DNA of 49,590 nt from Gordonia hirsuta DSM 44140 = NBRC 16056 (GTDB lineage Bacteria > Actinomycetota > Actinomycetes > Mycobacteriales > Mycobacteriaceae): NCBI RefSeq assembly GCF_000333015.1, contig NZ_BANT01000041.1:1-49590 (forward strand). The letters run 5' to 3'. This document shows, piece after piece, positions 38,216 to 46,559 of the stretch (within the stretch, counting starts at the first letter, position 1; the number at the start of each line of letters is the position of its first letter). The notes under the pieces are model-generated. The model saw only the letters and a program-made list of their open reading frames with translations, was not told where the DNA came from and made no database searches. A program made the translations under genes and the position numbers.

Positions 38216-38887
38216 TCAGCCGCGAACGGCGAGGCGGTCAACCCGGCCACTTCCCCACATCCACACCAGGATGTCGAAAACTCGGATCGTACTGATGTCA
38301 CTCTCGATCCCGGCTTCCTTCCGAATCTCATCGAGGTGGCTGACGAGCCGACAGTTGTCGGCGCGAAGAGCGGCTTGGAGGTTTTGATAGAAGAGGTGCT
38401 GGCGCGGGTTGTGACCGACGGTCTTGACCACCACTGAGTCCATGATCGGGAGCAGTCTCGGCCGTTTGCGTGCCAGGAGTTTGCTGGTCTTAGCACGACC
38501 TACGCCGCGGTTGCCCCGTACCAATGACCACAACTCCTCAGCATCAGCGAGGACATCCTCGTCTGCATCGACGAGGTCGAGCCACGTAGGGAGACGTCGC
38601 AGTAGTGCGCTCAACTGGTCGCGGTAGTCGGGATCGGTGTCGCCGAGAATCCGCAAGGCCGCGTCACCGGGGAAGCTGACGTCAAGAAGGGTGACCGCCA
38701 CGAGGTCATCGGCGCCGAACTCATCTCTTGTTTCGGGGCGGTCGCCGCCACCGGCGAACCTCTCGAAACGGGACCCACTGTAAACGGGCAGAGGATCGGC
38801 GTAGAAGTAGGCGGTGAGCACCTCGACAGCAAGTTCGCCCTGCCCGGGGTCGAGAATCGGCGGCAAGCGCATACCTTCAATGGCCAT
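38216..38887 (-). CDS. DUF6308-like protein
   Basis: 223 residues of unknown function. The run FAGGGDRPETRDEFGADDLVAVTLL and the helix-turn patch RGVGRAKTSKLLARKRPRLLPIMDSVV look like the DUF6308 family found in actinobacteria; the latter patch resembles a helix-hairpin-helix DNA-contact region. The C-terminus has FDILVWMWGSGR. It is convergent with hsdR (43-bp gap) and preceded on its own strand by a 47-codon ORF. Confidence 0.6.
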   Translation of the reverse strand: MAIEGMRLPPILDPGQGELAVEVLTAYFYADPLPVYSGSRFERFAGGGDRPETRDEFGADDLVAVTLLDVSFPGDAALRILGDTDPDYRDQLSALLRRLPTWLDLVDADEDVLADAEELWSLVRGNRGVGRAKTSKLLARKRPRLLPIMDSVVVKTVGHNPRQHLFYQNLQAALRADNCRLVSHLDEIRKEAGIESDISTIRVFDILVWMWGSGRVDRLAVRG

Positions 38888-38921
38888 GACCGACCGTACC
38901 CGAAGACAGCGACGTTAAGAC

Positions 38922-39065
38922 TCACTCAATGAGCTCCCCCGTAACGCCGGCGTCGCCGCGCGCCCTTCGATGGGCCTCACGCTGCCGTGCCAACCATCGC
39001 CGCACTTGCGGCGGGTAGAGGTCCAGTCCCGGTAGGTCTTCGGCGTACTCAGGGGGAGGCGCCAT
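38922..39065 (-). CDS. Small Arg/Pro-rich ORF upstream of the DUF6308-like gene
   Basis: A 47-codon frame from ATG 39065 with a plausible protein-like sequence (MAPPPEYAEDLPGLDLYPPQ, then an Arg/Ala-rich helix RRWLARQREAHRRARGD). It stops 34 bp before the DUF6308-like start, in the same direction. The ribosome site is weak. It could be a small partner, a leader peptide or the tail of a lost gene. Confidence 0.4.
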   Translation of the reverse strand: MAPPPEYAEDLPGLDLYPPQVRRWLARQREAHRRARGDAGVTGELIE

Positions 39066-39188
39066 CGCGACGCTCGTCTCGACTCGCGTTCACGACATCC
39101 CCCTCAGCGTTGGGCTGCTCGATTCGGCACTCAGCTGCCGCCTTCACGATACGAGTGCGAGCAAGCTTCGGATCGTCTCCATTCGGGT

Positions 39189-39800
39189 TGACCCCGTTTC
39201 GTGGACATCGGTTAAGCGGCCTGGCTGGCCGCCTCGTGAATTGTGATGTCTTCGAAGACGGCGGGGGGCGATATTACCGAGCGCGCTGTGTCTTCTTCGT
39301 CGATTGTAGAACTGGTCGATCCATCGGGACACGGCGGTGACCGCGCTGGCGCGGGTGGCGAACTCGTGCCGGTTTTTGAACTCGGTTTTCAGAGTCGACC
39401 AGAAGCTCTCTTGCTGGGCGTTGTCCCAGCACACCCCGGTACGTCCGACCGACTGGCGGATGCTGAGTTCGCCGGCGACGTCAGCGAGTTGTTCGCAGGT
39501 GTACTGGCAGCCGCGGTCGGCATGGAAGATCACTCCAGCAGTCGGACCGGTAGCCCGGTCGCGGAAGGTGTGGGCGTTGCGTAACGCGGTCTCGACCAGG
39601 TCGGTGTGTAGCGAATCGGCGAATGCGTATCCGATGACTCGCCGTGAGCAGCCGTCGCGGACCGCGCACAGGTACAGCCATCCCTGTCCGGTGCGCAGGT
39701 ACGTGATGTCCGAAGTCCACACCACCTTCAGTGCGCCCTGGTCGAAGTCACGGTTCACCAGGTCGGGGATCGAGTGCGGACGTGCCAGCTCAGGTGTGAG
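39189..39800 (-). mobile_element. IS3-family remnant (3' part of orfB)
   Basis: Encodes the C-terminal part of an IS3-type DDE transposase: VWTSDITYLRTGQGWLYL (first D), FHADRGCQYTC (second D), WDNAQQESFWSTLKTE (E) and QFYNRRRRHSALG. orfA and the N-terminal half of orfB are missing. The 3' terminus TGACCCCGTTTCGTGGAC at 39189 looks like the native end. A six-G run at 39263-39268 appears to carry one extra base: dropping it restores a typical tail ending at TAA 39212. The element is therefore decayed at both ends. Confidence 0.8.
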
Positions 39801-40034
39801 GACGTCCATCTTAAAGCTGTTGGCCTGGTTGAACGCGGCCAAGGCCGGGGCCAGCTGCTTCGCGATGCCTTCGCCGTAGGCGTCAAGCGCAGGGGACATA
39901 GACGCGAACTGATTGAGAGCACCGACGGTGGCGGGGTCGAACTGGATCTTGAGGGCCGTTTGCGCGGCGATCCTCGCGGCGTCGGCCTGCATTTTTCGGT
40001 AGGCGTTACCGTTGCCTGCGCCCGACGTGCTCAT
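39790..40034 (-). pseudogene. 5' fragment of an unknown helical protein fused to the IS3 remnant
   Basis: From ATG 40034 about 78 codons encode a helical, Ala/Gln-rich sequence (QADAARIAAQTALKI, FDPATVGALNQFASMSPAL, GIAKQLAPALAAFNQANSF). The frame then passes directly into IS3 transposase sequence, so the open frame 39144-40034 is a chimera. The native 3' part is absent. The gene is divergent, by 51 bp, from another damaged helical protein gene of similar style (FDSIVSPQLTEAM there). Function unknown. Confidence 0.65.
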
Positions 40035-40045
40035 GTCGGACCTTT

Positions 40046-40071
40046 CCGTAGTTTGTTCGTCTACTCTACGG
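40046..40071. promoter_or_regulatory. CCGTAG-N14-CTACGG inverted repeat between the divergent damaged genes
   Basis: Perfect 6-bp arms in the 51-bp gap between starts at 40034 and 40086. A shared operator or overlapping promoters would fit. Confidence 0.4.
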
Positions 40072-40085
40072 TGGGGGAGAAACTG

Positions 40086-40754
40086 GTGGACCTCAGCGCC
40101 TTCACGCAGAACTTCGCCGCTTCACCGGGGATGAAGGCTCTCGCTGATTCAGTGCGGTCCTACCAGCAGTTTGATTCGATCGTCTCCCCTCAGCTCACGG
40201 AGGCGATGCGCGGGGTAATCGCGACCAGCGTTGGGACCGAGGAGTTCACACGCAAGCTTTTCCAGGCTCCTCCCGGGTTCGCCGATACCCTTCAGAACAT
40301 CGCCTCGATCAACACACAAGTCGGCAACTTCGCTGAGATGTACGCCCACATCACGGAGCTACTGGCTGAGACTCTCCGAGCCGCCTACGAGGGCACCTAG
40401 CTCCTGGACGACTTCGACTTCTCGGTACTTGACGACATCGACGAAGAAGCGTTTGGAGAGTTCCTGGACGAGCATCCCGAACTCGAAGAGACTCTTGTAC
40501 GGCGAGGTCTGATCAGCAAGGAGAGCTTCAGCCGAGTTGAGACCCGCTTCAAATCGTCGGCCGCGGCTAAGCATCTGATAGTCGCGGTCATCATGTTCTC
40601 GGCCAGCGCGGCGCTCATGTTCGGCATAAAGAGTCTCCCCGATGATCTGGAGGACGAGGGCATGATGTACCTCGGGATCGTCGGTTTCATGTACACGGCA
40701 TATTCCATCCACTCTGCGGTGAAGAAGCCTGTCACTTCCCCGGACACCAAGTAG
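40086..40754 (+). pseudogene. Helical membrane protein interrupted by an in-frame amber codon
   Basis: From GTG 40086 (strong GGGGGAG ribosome site) 104 codons run to TAG at 40398-40400. The same frame then stays open for 117 more codons to TAG 40752-40754 and encodes a clearly protein-like sequence: acidic LLDDFDFSVLDDIDEEAFGE, then HLIVAVIMFSASAALMFG and MMYLGIVGFMYTAYSIHSAV as two membrane segments. The second half has no start codon near its beginning. The simplest reading is a single 221-codon gene with a nonsense mutation; read-through is the alternative. Family not recognised. Confidence 0.65.
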
Positions 40755-40828
40755 GCCTATCGGGGACCCGTCAGGACCACAGCTCCATCATCAGTCCATA
40801 TACGCAAGTCAATGCTACTTTGCACGCG

Positions 40829-40982
40829 AGTCCAGACTTTCCCGAATAACCCAGTCCAGACTTTCACCATCTCCCCAGGTCACCAGTCCAGACTTTCAAC
40901 GCCTGCGGCATCTCTGCCGCGGGCGCCGAGAGTCTGGGCTGAGAGCACGAAACTCTGGACTGCTGGGCTCAAAGTTTGGACC
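40829..40982. repeat. Right, palindromic copy of the AGTCCAGACTTTC repeat element
   Basis: Three forward boxes (AGTCCAGACTTTC at 40829, 40853, 40885) and three inverted ones (around 40931, 40951 and 40971, spaced 21 bp) surround a hairpin (CGCCTGCGGCA-TCTC-TGCCGCGGGCG, 40900-40925). The central 56 bp (40885-40940) form an imperfect palindrome with 26-nt arms and only five mismatches, all transitions. The gene-free stretch 40755-41199 holds this element. Beyond it there is only a short start-less open frame ending at TGA 41141. Confidence 0.8.
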
Positions 40983-41199
40983 GACACGCCGATGGCACAC
41001 CGAGTGCCGTCATCACGCCGATTCCGGCTGCAACGTCAGAGGAGGGTGTCGGAGCCGAAATATATGGTGAAGTCACCCAAAGCGGCCACCGCGACATCCG
41101 GGAACTGGGCAGGGTTGGAGGAACCATGATCCGACAAGTCTGACTCGCCCCAGCATCCCGCAAGAGTGCGTCAACCCGACGCGTCACCCGCAGATTGCC

Positions 41200-42681
41200 G
41201 GCTCTTCCGAATTCAGAGTGCATGGGTGGGGATTTCGAGTTGGCCGGAGTGCATGAGTGATCGCAAGATGTAGTGGTTGAGATTGCGGAAGCCCAGGGCG
41301 ATGCCTCGCAGGTGTTCGAGGCGTCCGTTGATCGCTTCGACCGGGCCGTTGGAGACGCCGGTGTCGAAGTAGGCCAGGATCTGCGCCCGCAGGCTCCACA
41401 GGCTCCGGCCGAGTTGGGCCAGTTCGGGCAGTTCCTTGGGGACGCCGGCGCGGATGGACTTGACGATCTTGTACATGGCGATCTTCCCCTGACGCCGGTT
41501 CTTGTTCGCGTAAGCGGCGATCAGTTTCTGATACAGCTGCCAGGTCACCTCGACGGCGACGTGGCTGTCGTGCGCACTCAGGCCCGCCTGCAACCTGACC
41601 TGCTGTTTCTCGGTGAGCAAGTGGGCCCGGGTGAGCAGGATCCGGCCGATCTTGTACAGCGGATCGTCCTTGTGGCCACGGCGCCCGGTGGTGGCCTGCT
41701 GGATGCGTTGGCGGCAGGTGGTGAGTTTCGCGGCGGCCAGGTGCACCACATGGAATGGATCCATCACCGTGCGCGCGCCCGGTAGTTCCTGGTGAGCGGC
41801 GGTGCGGTACCCGGCGAATCCGTCGAGGGCGACGGTCTTGACGCGGTGCCGGAACGTGTCGTCACGGTCGGCGAGCCAATCGGCGAGGACCTTCTTCGAT
41901 CGCCCCGGCACCATGTCCAGCAGGCGGGCCGGACCGGTCCCGTCCACCAGCGCAGTGAGGTCGACGATCACGGTGACCCATCCCGAATCACCGTGCCCGC
42001 GAACATGTTTCCACTTGTGCTCATCGAGCCCGATCACCCGCACCGTGTCCAGGCGAGAGCCGTCGTAGGCCAGCCGTCGGGCGGCCTCGGCGGCGATCGT
42101 GTTCACCGTGTCCCACGACAAGCCCAGGGCTCTGGCAACCGCGGCCACGCTCATCTTGTCGCCGATGAGTCGTTGCAGGATCCACCTCGTCGTGCGGGTG
42201 GTGACCTGCGAGCGTGGTGCAGCGATCGAGTCGATCCGGGCCCGGTACACCTCCCGCGCGCAGCCAGGGTTCACACACCGATAGCGCGGGACCCGCACAT
42301 GCAGGCGCGTCGGATACGCGAAGGTCGGGACGTCGACCAGTTCCCGGTCGACCCGGTCACGGAATACACCCGGTTCCCCGCAGTCCGGGCACCGATCATC
42401 CGGAGCCAACGGATCGCAGAACAGATGGGTCCGATCAGCGGCATCAATCCCGGCTCCGGAGATCGTCACGCCCAGCTCGGTCGTACGGCAGATGGTGTCG
42501 GCAACAGCGGTAAGCTCGTTCACGGTCCTGGTTCCGGTGATCGGGTGGGTGTAGGAGCTTTCACCCTTACACCGGCCAGGACCACTTCCCGCCCTCACAC
42601 GCCGGGCCGGCGACCGCTACATGTTGTGGTCTACACCGACACCCGCACCACTCACCGAAACACCGTCAATTCGGAAGAGCC
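41200..42681 (-). mobile_element. Complete ISL3-family insertion sequence with 8-bp target duplication
   Basis: 1482 bp bounded by perfect 14-bp inverted repeats GGCTCTTCCGAATT (41200-41213) and AATTCGGAAGAGCC (42668-42681). AGATTGCC is duplicated on both sides (41192-41199 and 42682-42689), which is the ISL3-type 8-bp duplication. One intact transposase gene fills it. The matching termini and duplication mean a simple insertion not followed by rearrangement. It lies 28 bp (including the duplication) upstream of the CBASS effector start. Confidence 0.95.
41213..42523 (-). CDS. ISL3-family transposase
   Basis: 436 residues from the GTG at 42523 (an ATG at 42598 would add 25). It has the N-terminal zinc-finger helix-turn-helix region typical of ISL3 (CPDCGEPG, CVNPGCAREVY), an HTH (SVAAVARALGLSWDTVNTI), and a DDE domain with VIGLDEHKW, TVALDGFAGY and NGPVEAINGRLEHLRGIALG. 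It ends at the left inverted repeat. No frameshift, so likely active. Confidence 0.95.
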   Translation of the reverse strand: MNELTAVADTICRTTELGVTISGAGIDAADRTHLFCDPLAPDDRCPDCGEPGVFRDRVDRELVDVPTFAYPTRLHVRVPRYRCVNPGCAREVYRARIDSIAAPRSQVTTRTTRWILQRLIGDKMSVAAVARALGLSWDTVNTIAAEAARRLAYDGSRLDTVRVIGLDEHKWKHVRGHGDSGWVTVIVDLTALVDGTGPARLLDMVPGRSKKVLADWLADRDDTFRHRVKTVALDGFAGYRTAAHQELPGARTVMDPFHVVHLAAAKLTTCRQRIQQATTGRRGHKDDPLYKIGRILLTRAHLLTEKQQVRLQAGLSAHDSHVAVEVTWQLYQKLIAAYANKNRRQGKIAMYKIVKSIRAGVPKELPELAQLGRSLWSLRAQILAYFDTGVSNGPVEAINGRLEHLRGIALGFRNLNHYILRSLMHSGQLEIPTHAL

Positions 42682-42717
42682 AGATTGCCGCTTCGATGTA
42701 TCCAGGAGATGCGCACT

Positions 42718-43908
42718 ATGAAAACAGCAGAGTTCAGCGAAGCCACGGCACGTGACACGCAGATCCGGCGTAAGGAGATAGGAGAAACTACTCGGATCCG
42801 GATATGGGCGAAAGCTGCCGGGCGGTGCGTACTCTGCGCTACTTATCTTCTTGATGCAGCCGACCATTTCTGGCATGCCATCCCCGTCGGCCAGATCGCG
42901 CACATAGTCGGTGCAGGCTCAGGAGAGAACGCACCACGCGGCGAGTCCGACCTGAGTGCAGCCGAGCGGTCGTTCGAAGGGAATCTCCTACTGCTGTGCT
43001 ACCGCTGCCACAAGCGCATCGATGACAAGAGGTACCGCGACAAGTACACGGTGGAGTTCCTGACCCAGAAGAAGAAACTGCATGAGCGCCGCGTCCGCGA
43101 GGTCACCGACTTTGCAGTGCTGCGCCCCACGTCCACTGTGACCGTGAGCGCCGATATTCGCGGGACCGCTGCGCCGGTCTCGCTCCCACAAGTAGCCGAG
43201 GCACTACGTCTCGAGGGCTACACCAGCATGGGCGACGACACTCGCAACGGCGCATTCACCGTCGATCTGCCTGGCAACGCGAACGACGGATGGGCATGGG
43301 AAGCACACCGGACAGAAATAGACCGCCTCACAGCTCGCGTCGCAGACGCTGTCACCGCTGGCGACGTCGAGTCCATCAGTGTCTTTGCGCTCGCCCCGAT
43401 CCCCTCGCTGGTCTACCTCGGGTCGAAACTCGACGACAAGACAGAGACCATCCTGTTCAGACGCAGACGTGCTGACGACGTGACCGCGTGGACATGGGAT
43501 GACGGAACCCCGGCGCCGACATTCGAAATCACTGTTCGCTCATCGCCCACTCCCACGAACGAAGCAACGGCTATCGTCGCGCTGACGTCACCGATAAAGG
43601 AATCCCGCCTTCCTGAGGGCCTGGGGCCCCTCCCACGCATCACCATCGCCCCGACAACACAGATGCCTCACTCCAACCTCATCAACACCCGAGCAGCACT
43701 GGAGGAGTTCGCGAGTGCCTGGCTCGAGGCACTCGCACGCATTGAGAACGACCTCCCGGATGTCGATACGGTGCACTTGGTCGCGTCCGTACCGGCCCCA
43801 GCCGCCATCGCCCTGGGGCGTTACCGCATGCGTACCGCCCACCCGAAGATGATCGTGTATCAGCTCACCGGTGAAGGCTACGAGGCCGCGATGGAGGTCA
43901 CAGAATGA
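42718..43908 (+). CDS. CBASS effector: HNH nuclease fused to SAVED domain (Cap5-like)
   Basis: 396 residues. The N-terminal HNH domain uses C37/C40 (CVLC), H62 (AHIVG), N89 and C94/C97/H98 (CYRCHKRID). After a linker at about 130-180 comes a SAVED cyclic-nucleotide sensor (about 180-396) with the usual C-terminal pattern (VHLVASVPAPAAIALGRYR, then KMIVYQLTGEGYE). In known systems SAVED binds the CD-NTase product, assembles the protein and switches on DNA degradation, killing the infected cell. The ATG at 42718 follows AGGAG by 9 nt. Its last four bases (ATGA) overlap the CD-NTase start. An ISL3 element sits just upstream and separates it from the original upstream DNA. Confidence 0.9.
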   Translation: MKTAEFSEATARDTQIRRKEIGETTRIRIWAKAAGRCVLCATYLLDAADHFWHAIPVGQIAHIVGAGSGENAPRGESDLSAAERSFEGNLLLLCYRCHKRIDDKRYRDKYTVEFLTQKKKLHERRVREVTDFAVLRPTSTVTVSADIRGTAAPVSLPQVAEALRLEGYTSMGDDTRNGAFTVDLPGNANDGWAWEAHRTEIDRLTARVADAVTAGDVESISVFALAPIPSLVYLGSKLDDKTETILFRRRRADDVTAWTWDDGTPAPTFEITVRSSPTPTNEATAIVALTSPIKESRLPEGLGPLPRITIAPTTQMPHSNLINTRAALEEFASAWLEALARIENDLPDVDTVHLVASVPAPAAIALGRYRMRTAHPKMIVYQLTGEGYEAAMEVTE

Positions 43909-45260
43909 CCGCCCGCATCAGGGAGTTCAATCTCTTTCTCCGCGATCACGTCAACCTGAATCAGTCGAGGATCGACACACTGCATTCGCGAGTCTCAGCG
44001 CTGGATACAGCGCTCGAAGAGAGCGTGATCCTTGAGGACAAACTCGATGGAAGCCTGATCCCACAAGGATCCTTCGCGCACAGGACCATCATCAAGCCGT
44101 TGTATGGCAACGACTTCGATGCAGATGTCCTGATACCTATGAGCGAGCAGGACGAGTGGGAACCGAAGAGGTACACCGTCGAACTTAAGAAGGCGCTCGA
44201 CGCGGTGCCCCGATACGCGGAGAAGACGGAGCTCGGAAAGCGATGCGTGACTATCCAGTTCGCAAACGACTTCCACATCGATGTCGTCCCGTTCATCGAA
44301 CGCGCCGACGGCAACACGTACATCACGCACCGCACCCGCAACGAGTTCATTCGGCAGGATCCAACCGCCCTAACGGACTGGTTGAACGAACAGAACAGCA
44401 CCACCAACGGCCACCTCGTCCGCACTATCCGACTCGTCAAGTGGCTACGCGATCGTAGTTCCATCGACTGTCCTTCCGTTGTGCTGGCAGCGCTGCTCGC
44501 CGGGCAAGTGGAGGGCTCCACTAGCCTCGACGGCTACGGCAACGTCGCGACAACCTTCACCGCATTACTCGAGGACCTCCGCGACTACCTCGAACTCCAC
44601 TCGGCGCCGCCGTGGGTGGACGACCGCATCGGTCAGAACCTCGCAGACCGTCTCACTCAGACAGGATTCAACAACCTCAAGAGCCAGCTGAAACGCTGGG
44701 CGCGGCTGGCTCGCAAAGCACTCGACGCCGACGCCTCCGAGAGCATCGATAAATGGAGGAAGCTGCTCGGCGACTCGTTCGGCGCGAGCAACGTCAACTC
44801 TGCACAGGTTCTCTCCGCATCCGTCGCGTCGGCTACACCGACCTACGAACATCAAATGGTCCCCGGAGAGATGACCATCACGGAGCAGTTCGGTTTCCCC
44901 GAACAACGGTCAGTCACCGACGCCTTCCGCATCGTTGCCCGAATGTCACCAACGAAGAAGGGCCACGGGCGTTACCGCCCACTCAGCGCGAATGGCAATC
45001 TGGTCCCCATCGGGCGCTCACTTCGATTCGAAATCGACGGCTGTACGGTGCAAGAACCCTACGATGTGTATTGGAAGGTCCGGAACGCCGGCCCTGAAGC
45101 AGCAAGGAGGAAGGCATTCCGCGGAGAGATCATCAAGCGCGGCAAGCAGATTGAGGAGACAAGCAACTTCCCCGGCGCGCATTGGGTTCAGGCGTGGATC
45201 GTCAAGGACGAAGTAGCTGTGGCTACCGCAACGCATGATGTCATCATCATGTCCCGTTAA
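43905..45260 (+). CDS. CBASS CD-NTase (cyclic-oligonucleotide synthase) with C-terminal AGS-C-like domain
   Basis: 451 residues. The nucleotidyltransferase core has the signature GS at 55-56 (PQGSFAHRT), the first acidic pair D72/D74 (NDFDADVL) and the third acid D126 (FHIDVVPF). A helical domain follows. The last 100 residues (RFEIDG, YDVYWKVRNAGPEA, RGEI, NFPGAHWVQAWIVKD) look like the adenylyl/guanylyl/SMODS C-terminal sensor domain. With an HNH-SAVED effector this makes a two-gene, type-I-like CBASS with no Cap2/Cap3 genes in view. All catalytic residues are intact. The nucleotide product is not predictable. Confidence 0.9.
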   Translation: MTARIREFNLFLRDHVNLNQSRIDTLHSRVSALDTALEESVILEDKLDGSLIPQGSFAHRTIIKPLYGNDFDADVLIPMSEQDEWEPKRYTVELKKALDAVPRYAEKTELGKRCVTIQFANDFHIDVVPFIERADGNTYITHRTRNEFIRQDPTALTDWLNEQNSTTNGHLVRTIRLVKWLRDRSSIDCPSVVLAALLAGQVEGSTSLDGYGNVATTFTALLEDLRDYLELHSAPPWVDDRIGQNLADRLTQTGFNNLKSQLKRWARLARKALDADASESIDKWRKLLGDSFGASNVNSAQVLSASVASATPTYEHQMVPGEMTITEQFGFPEQRSVTDAFRIVARMSPTKKGHGRYRPLSANGNLVPIGRSLRFEIDGCTVQEPYDVYWKVRNAGPEAARRKAFRGEIIKRGKQIEETSNFPGAHWVQAWIVKDEVAVATATHDVIIMSR

Positions 45261-45436
45261 GTCACCGACGGCTCCATCGACGCCAGCGTCACGCAGAACG
45301 GGAATCGGCCGAGATTCGGTCAGGACCCGCACATCTCCAGATCAGCCGGGATGGTGAGTGAGAAGAGTAGATCCGTAGTCCTTCTGCATTACCCCATGCG
45401 TGCCAGCCTGCCGTTGACGAGGCTCACTGAGCGCAC

Positions 45437-46559
45437 TCACCTCTCCTCGACAGCCGCCCGACTACTCGCGAACTCGGCTGCTTCGCGAACGACGGTTGCC
45501 CCGGCTTCTTCCACCGACCCGTCGTCGGTCTTGGTCCAGACGAAGGGATGTTTGCGGTTGTTCCAGCCGTTGATGAATGCGCGGATTTTGGCGTTGAGGT
45601 CTTTGACTGAAGTGAACACGCCGCGGCGGATGGCTTGGTGGTCGATGATGCCGAACCACACTTCGACGAGGTTGAGCCACGATGCCGAGATCGGGGTGAA
45701 GTGGACGTGGAAGTTCTCGTGCGCGGCGAGCCAGGCCTTCACGTCGGGAGTCTTGTGGGTGGCGTAGTTGTCCATCACCAAATGCAGCTCCTCGCCGGGG
45801 TAGGTGCGGTCGAGCTGACGCAGGAACGCGAGGAACTCCTGGTGGCGGTGGCGGGGCTTGACCGCAGCGGTGACTTGCCCGGTCGCGATATCGAGGGCGG
45901 CGAACAGCGTTGAGGTGCCGTGTCGTTTGTAGTCGTGGGTCCGGCGCTCGATCTGCCCGGGCTGCATGGGCAGCATCGGAGCGGTCCGGTCCAGCGCCTG
46001 GATCTGGGACTTCTCATCCGCACGGAGCACGATCGCGTTCTCCGGCGGCGCGAGGTAGAGACCAACCACGTCGGTGACCTTGGCGACCAACTCGGGATCG
46101 GTGGAGTACTTGAAGGTCCCCGCCCGCCACGGCTGCACCCCGTACTCGCGCCACACGCGTGAAACAGTGGCATTGCCGATCTTCAAGTGCCGGGCCAAGC
46201 AGACGCGAGGACCAGCGCGTGACCCCGTACTTCTTCGGCGGCGGCGCCAGCGTCGCGGAGACGATGTCGGCATGGTCAACCAGCCGCGGCCGGCCCGGCC
46301 GGGCAGTGTCAGCCAGCCCGCCCATTCCGTCATGCAGATACCGGGTCCGCCACTTGACTACCGTCGCACTCGACGCCCCGGTCAACTCCCGAATCCGCGC
46401 GTTCGACACCCCCTGCGCGGCAAGGGAAACGATCCGCGCTCGTTTCACTAGGCCAGCTGAGACCGTCGTGGACCGCAGGGTCCTGTCGGGTTCAACATCA
46501 TCGCCATCACGAAGCGCAAGAGCCGGAGCAGGTGCATTCGCTATACCCCATTCTCCCAC
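45437..46559 (-). pseudogene. IS630-family transposase, frameshifted
   Basis: Two overlapping frames make one transposase. The first (from 46559) has the N-terminal HTH (GLVKRARIVSLAAQGVSNARI, GASSATVVKWRTRY). The second (to 45437) has HLKIGNATVSRVWREYGV and the DDE core: VLRADEKSQIQAL, LVMDNYATHK and SWLNLVEVWFG. The frames join near 46195-46200, where removing one base (T of CTTGG in gene sense) gives the expected RLLARHLKIG. This may be inactivation or programmed frameshifting. Terminal repeats and a TA duplication could not be fixed with confidence. It lies 177 bp past the CD-NTase stop, convergent with it. Confidence 0.85.

Noticed and set aside
40829..40982. The AGTCCAGACTTTC boxes as a CRISPR array
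   Set aside because: Units are only about 13 bp, spacers are irregular (8-19 bp), half the units are inverted, and there are no cas genes.
40812..41129. A 105-codon plus-strand frame through the repeat cluster
   Set aside because: It is made of the repeats themselves read as protein, with no ribosome site and no recognisable sequence.
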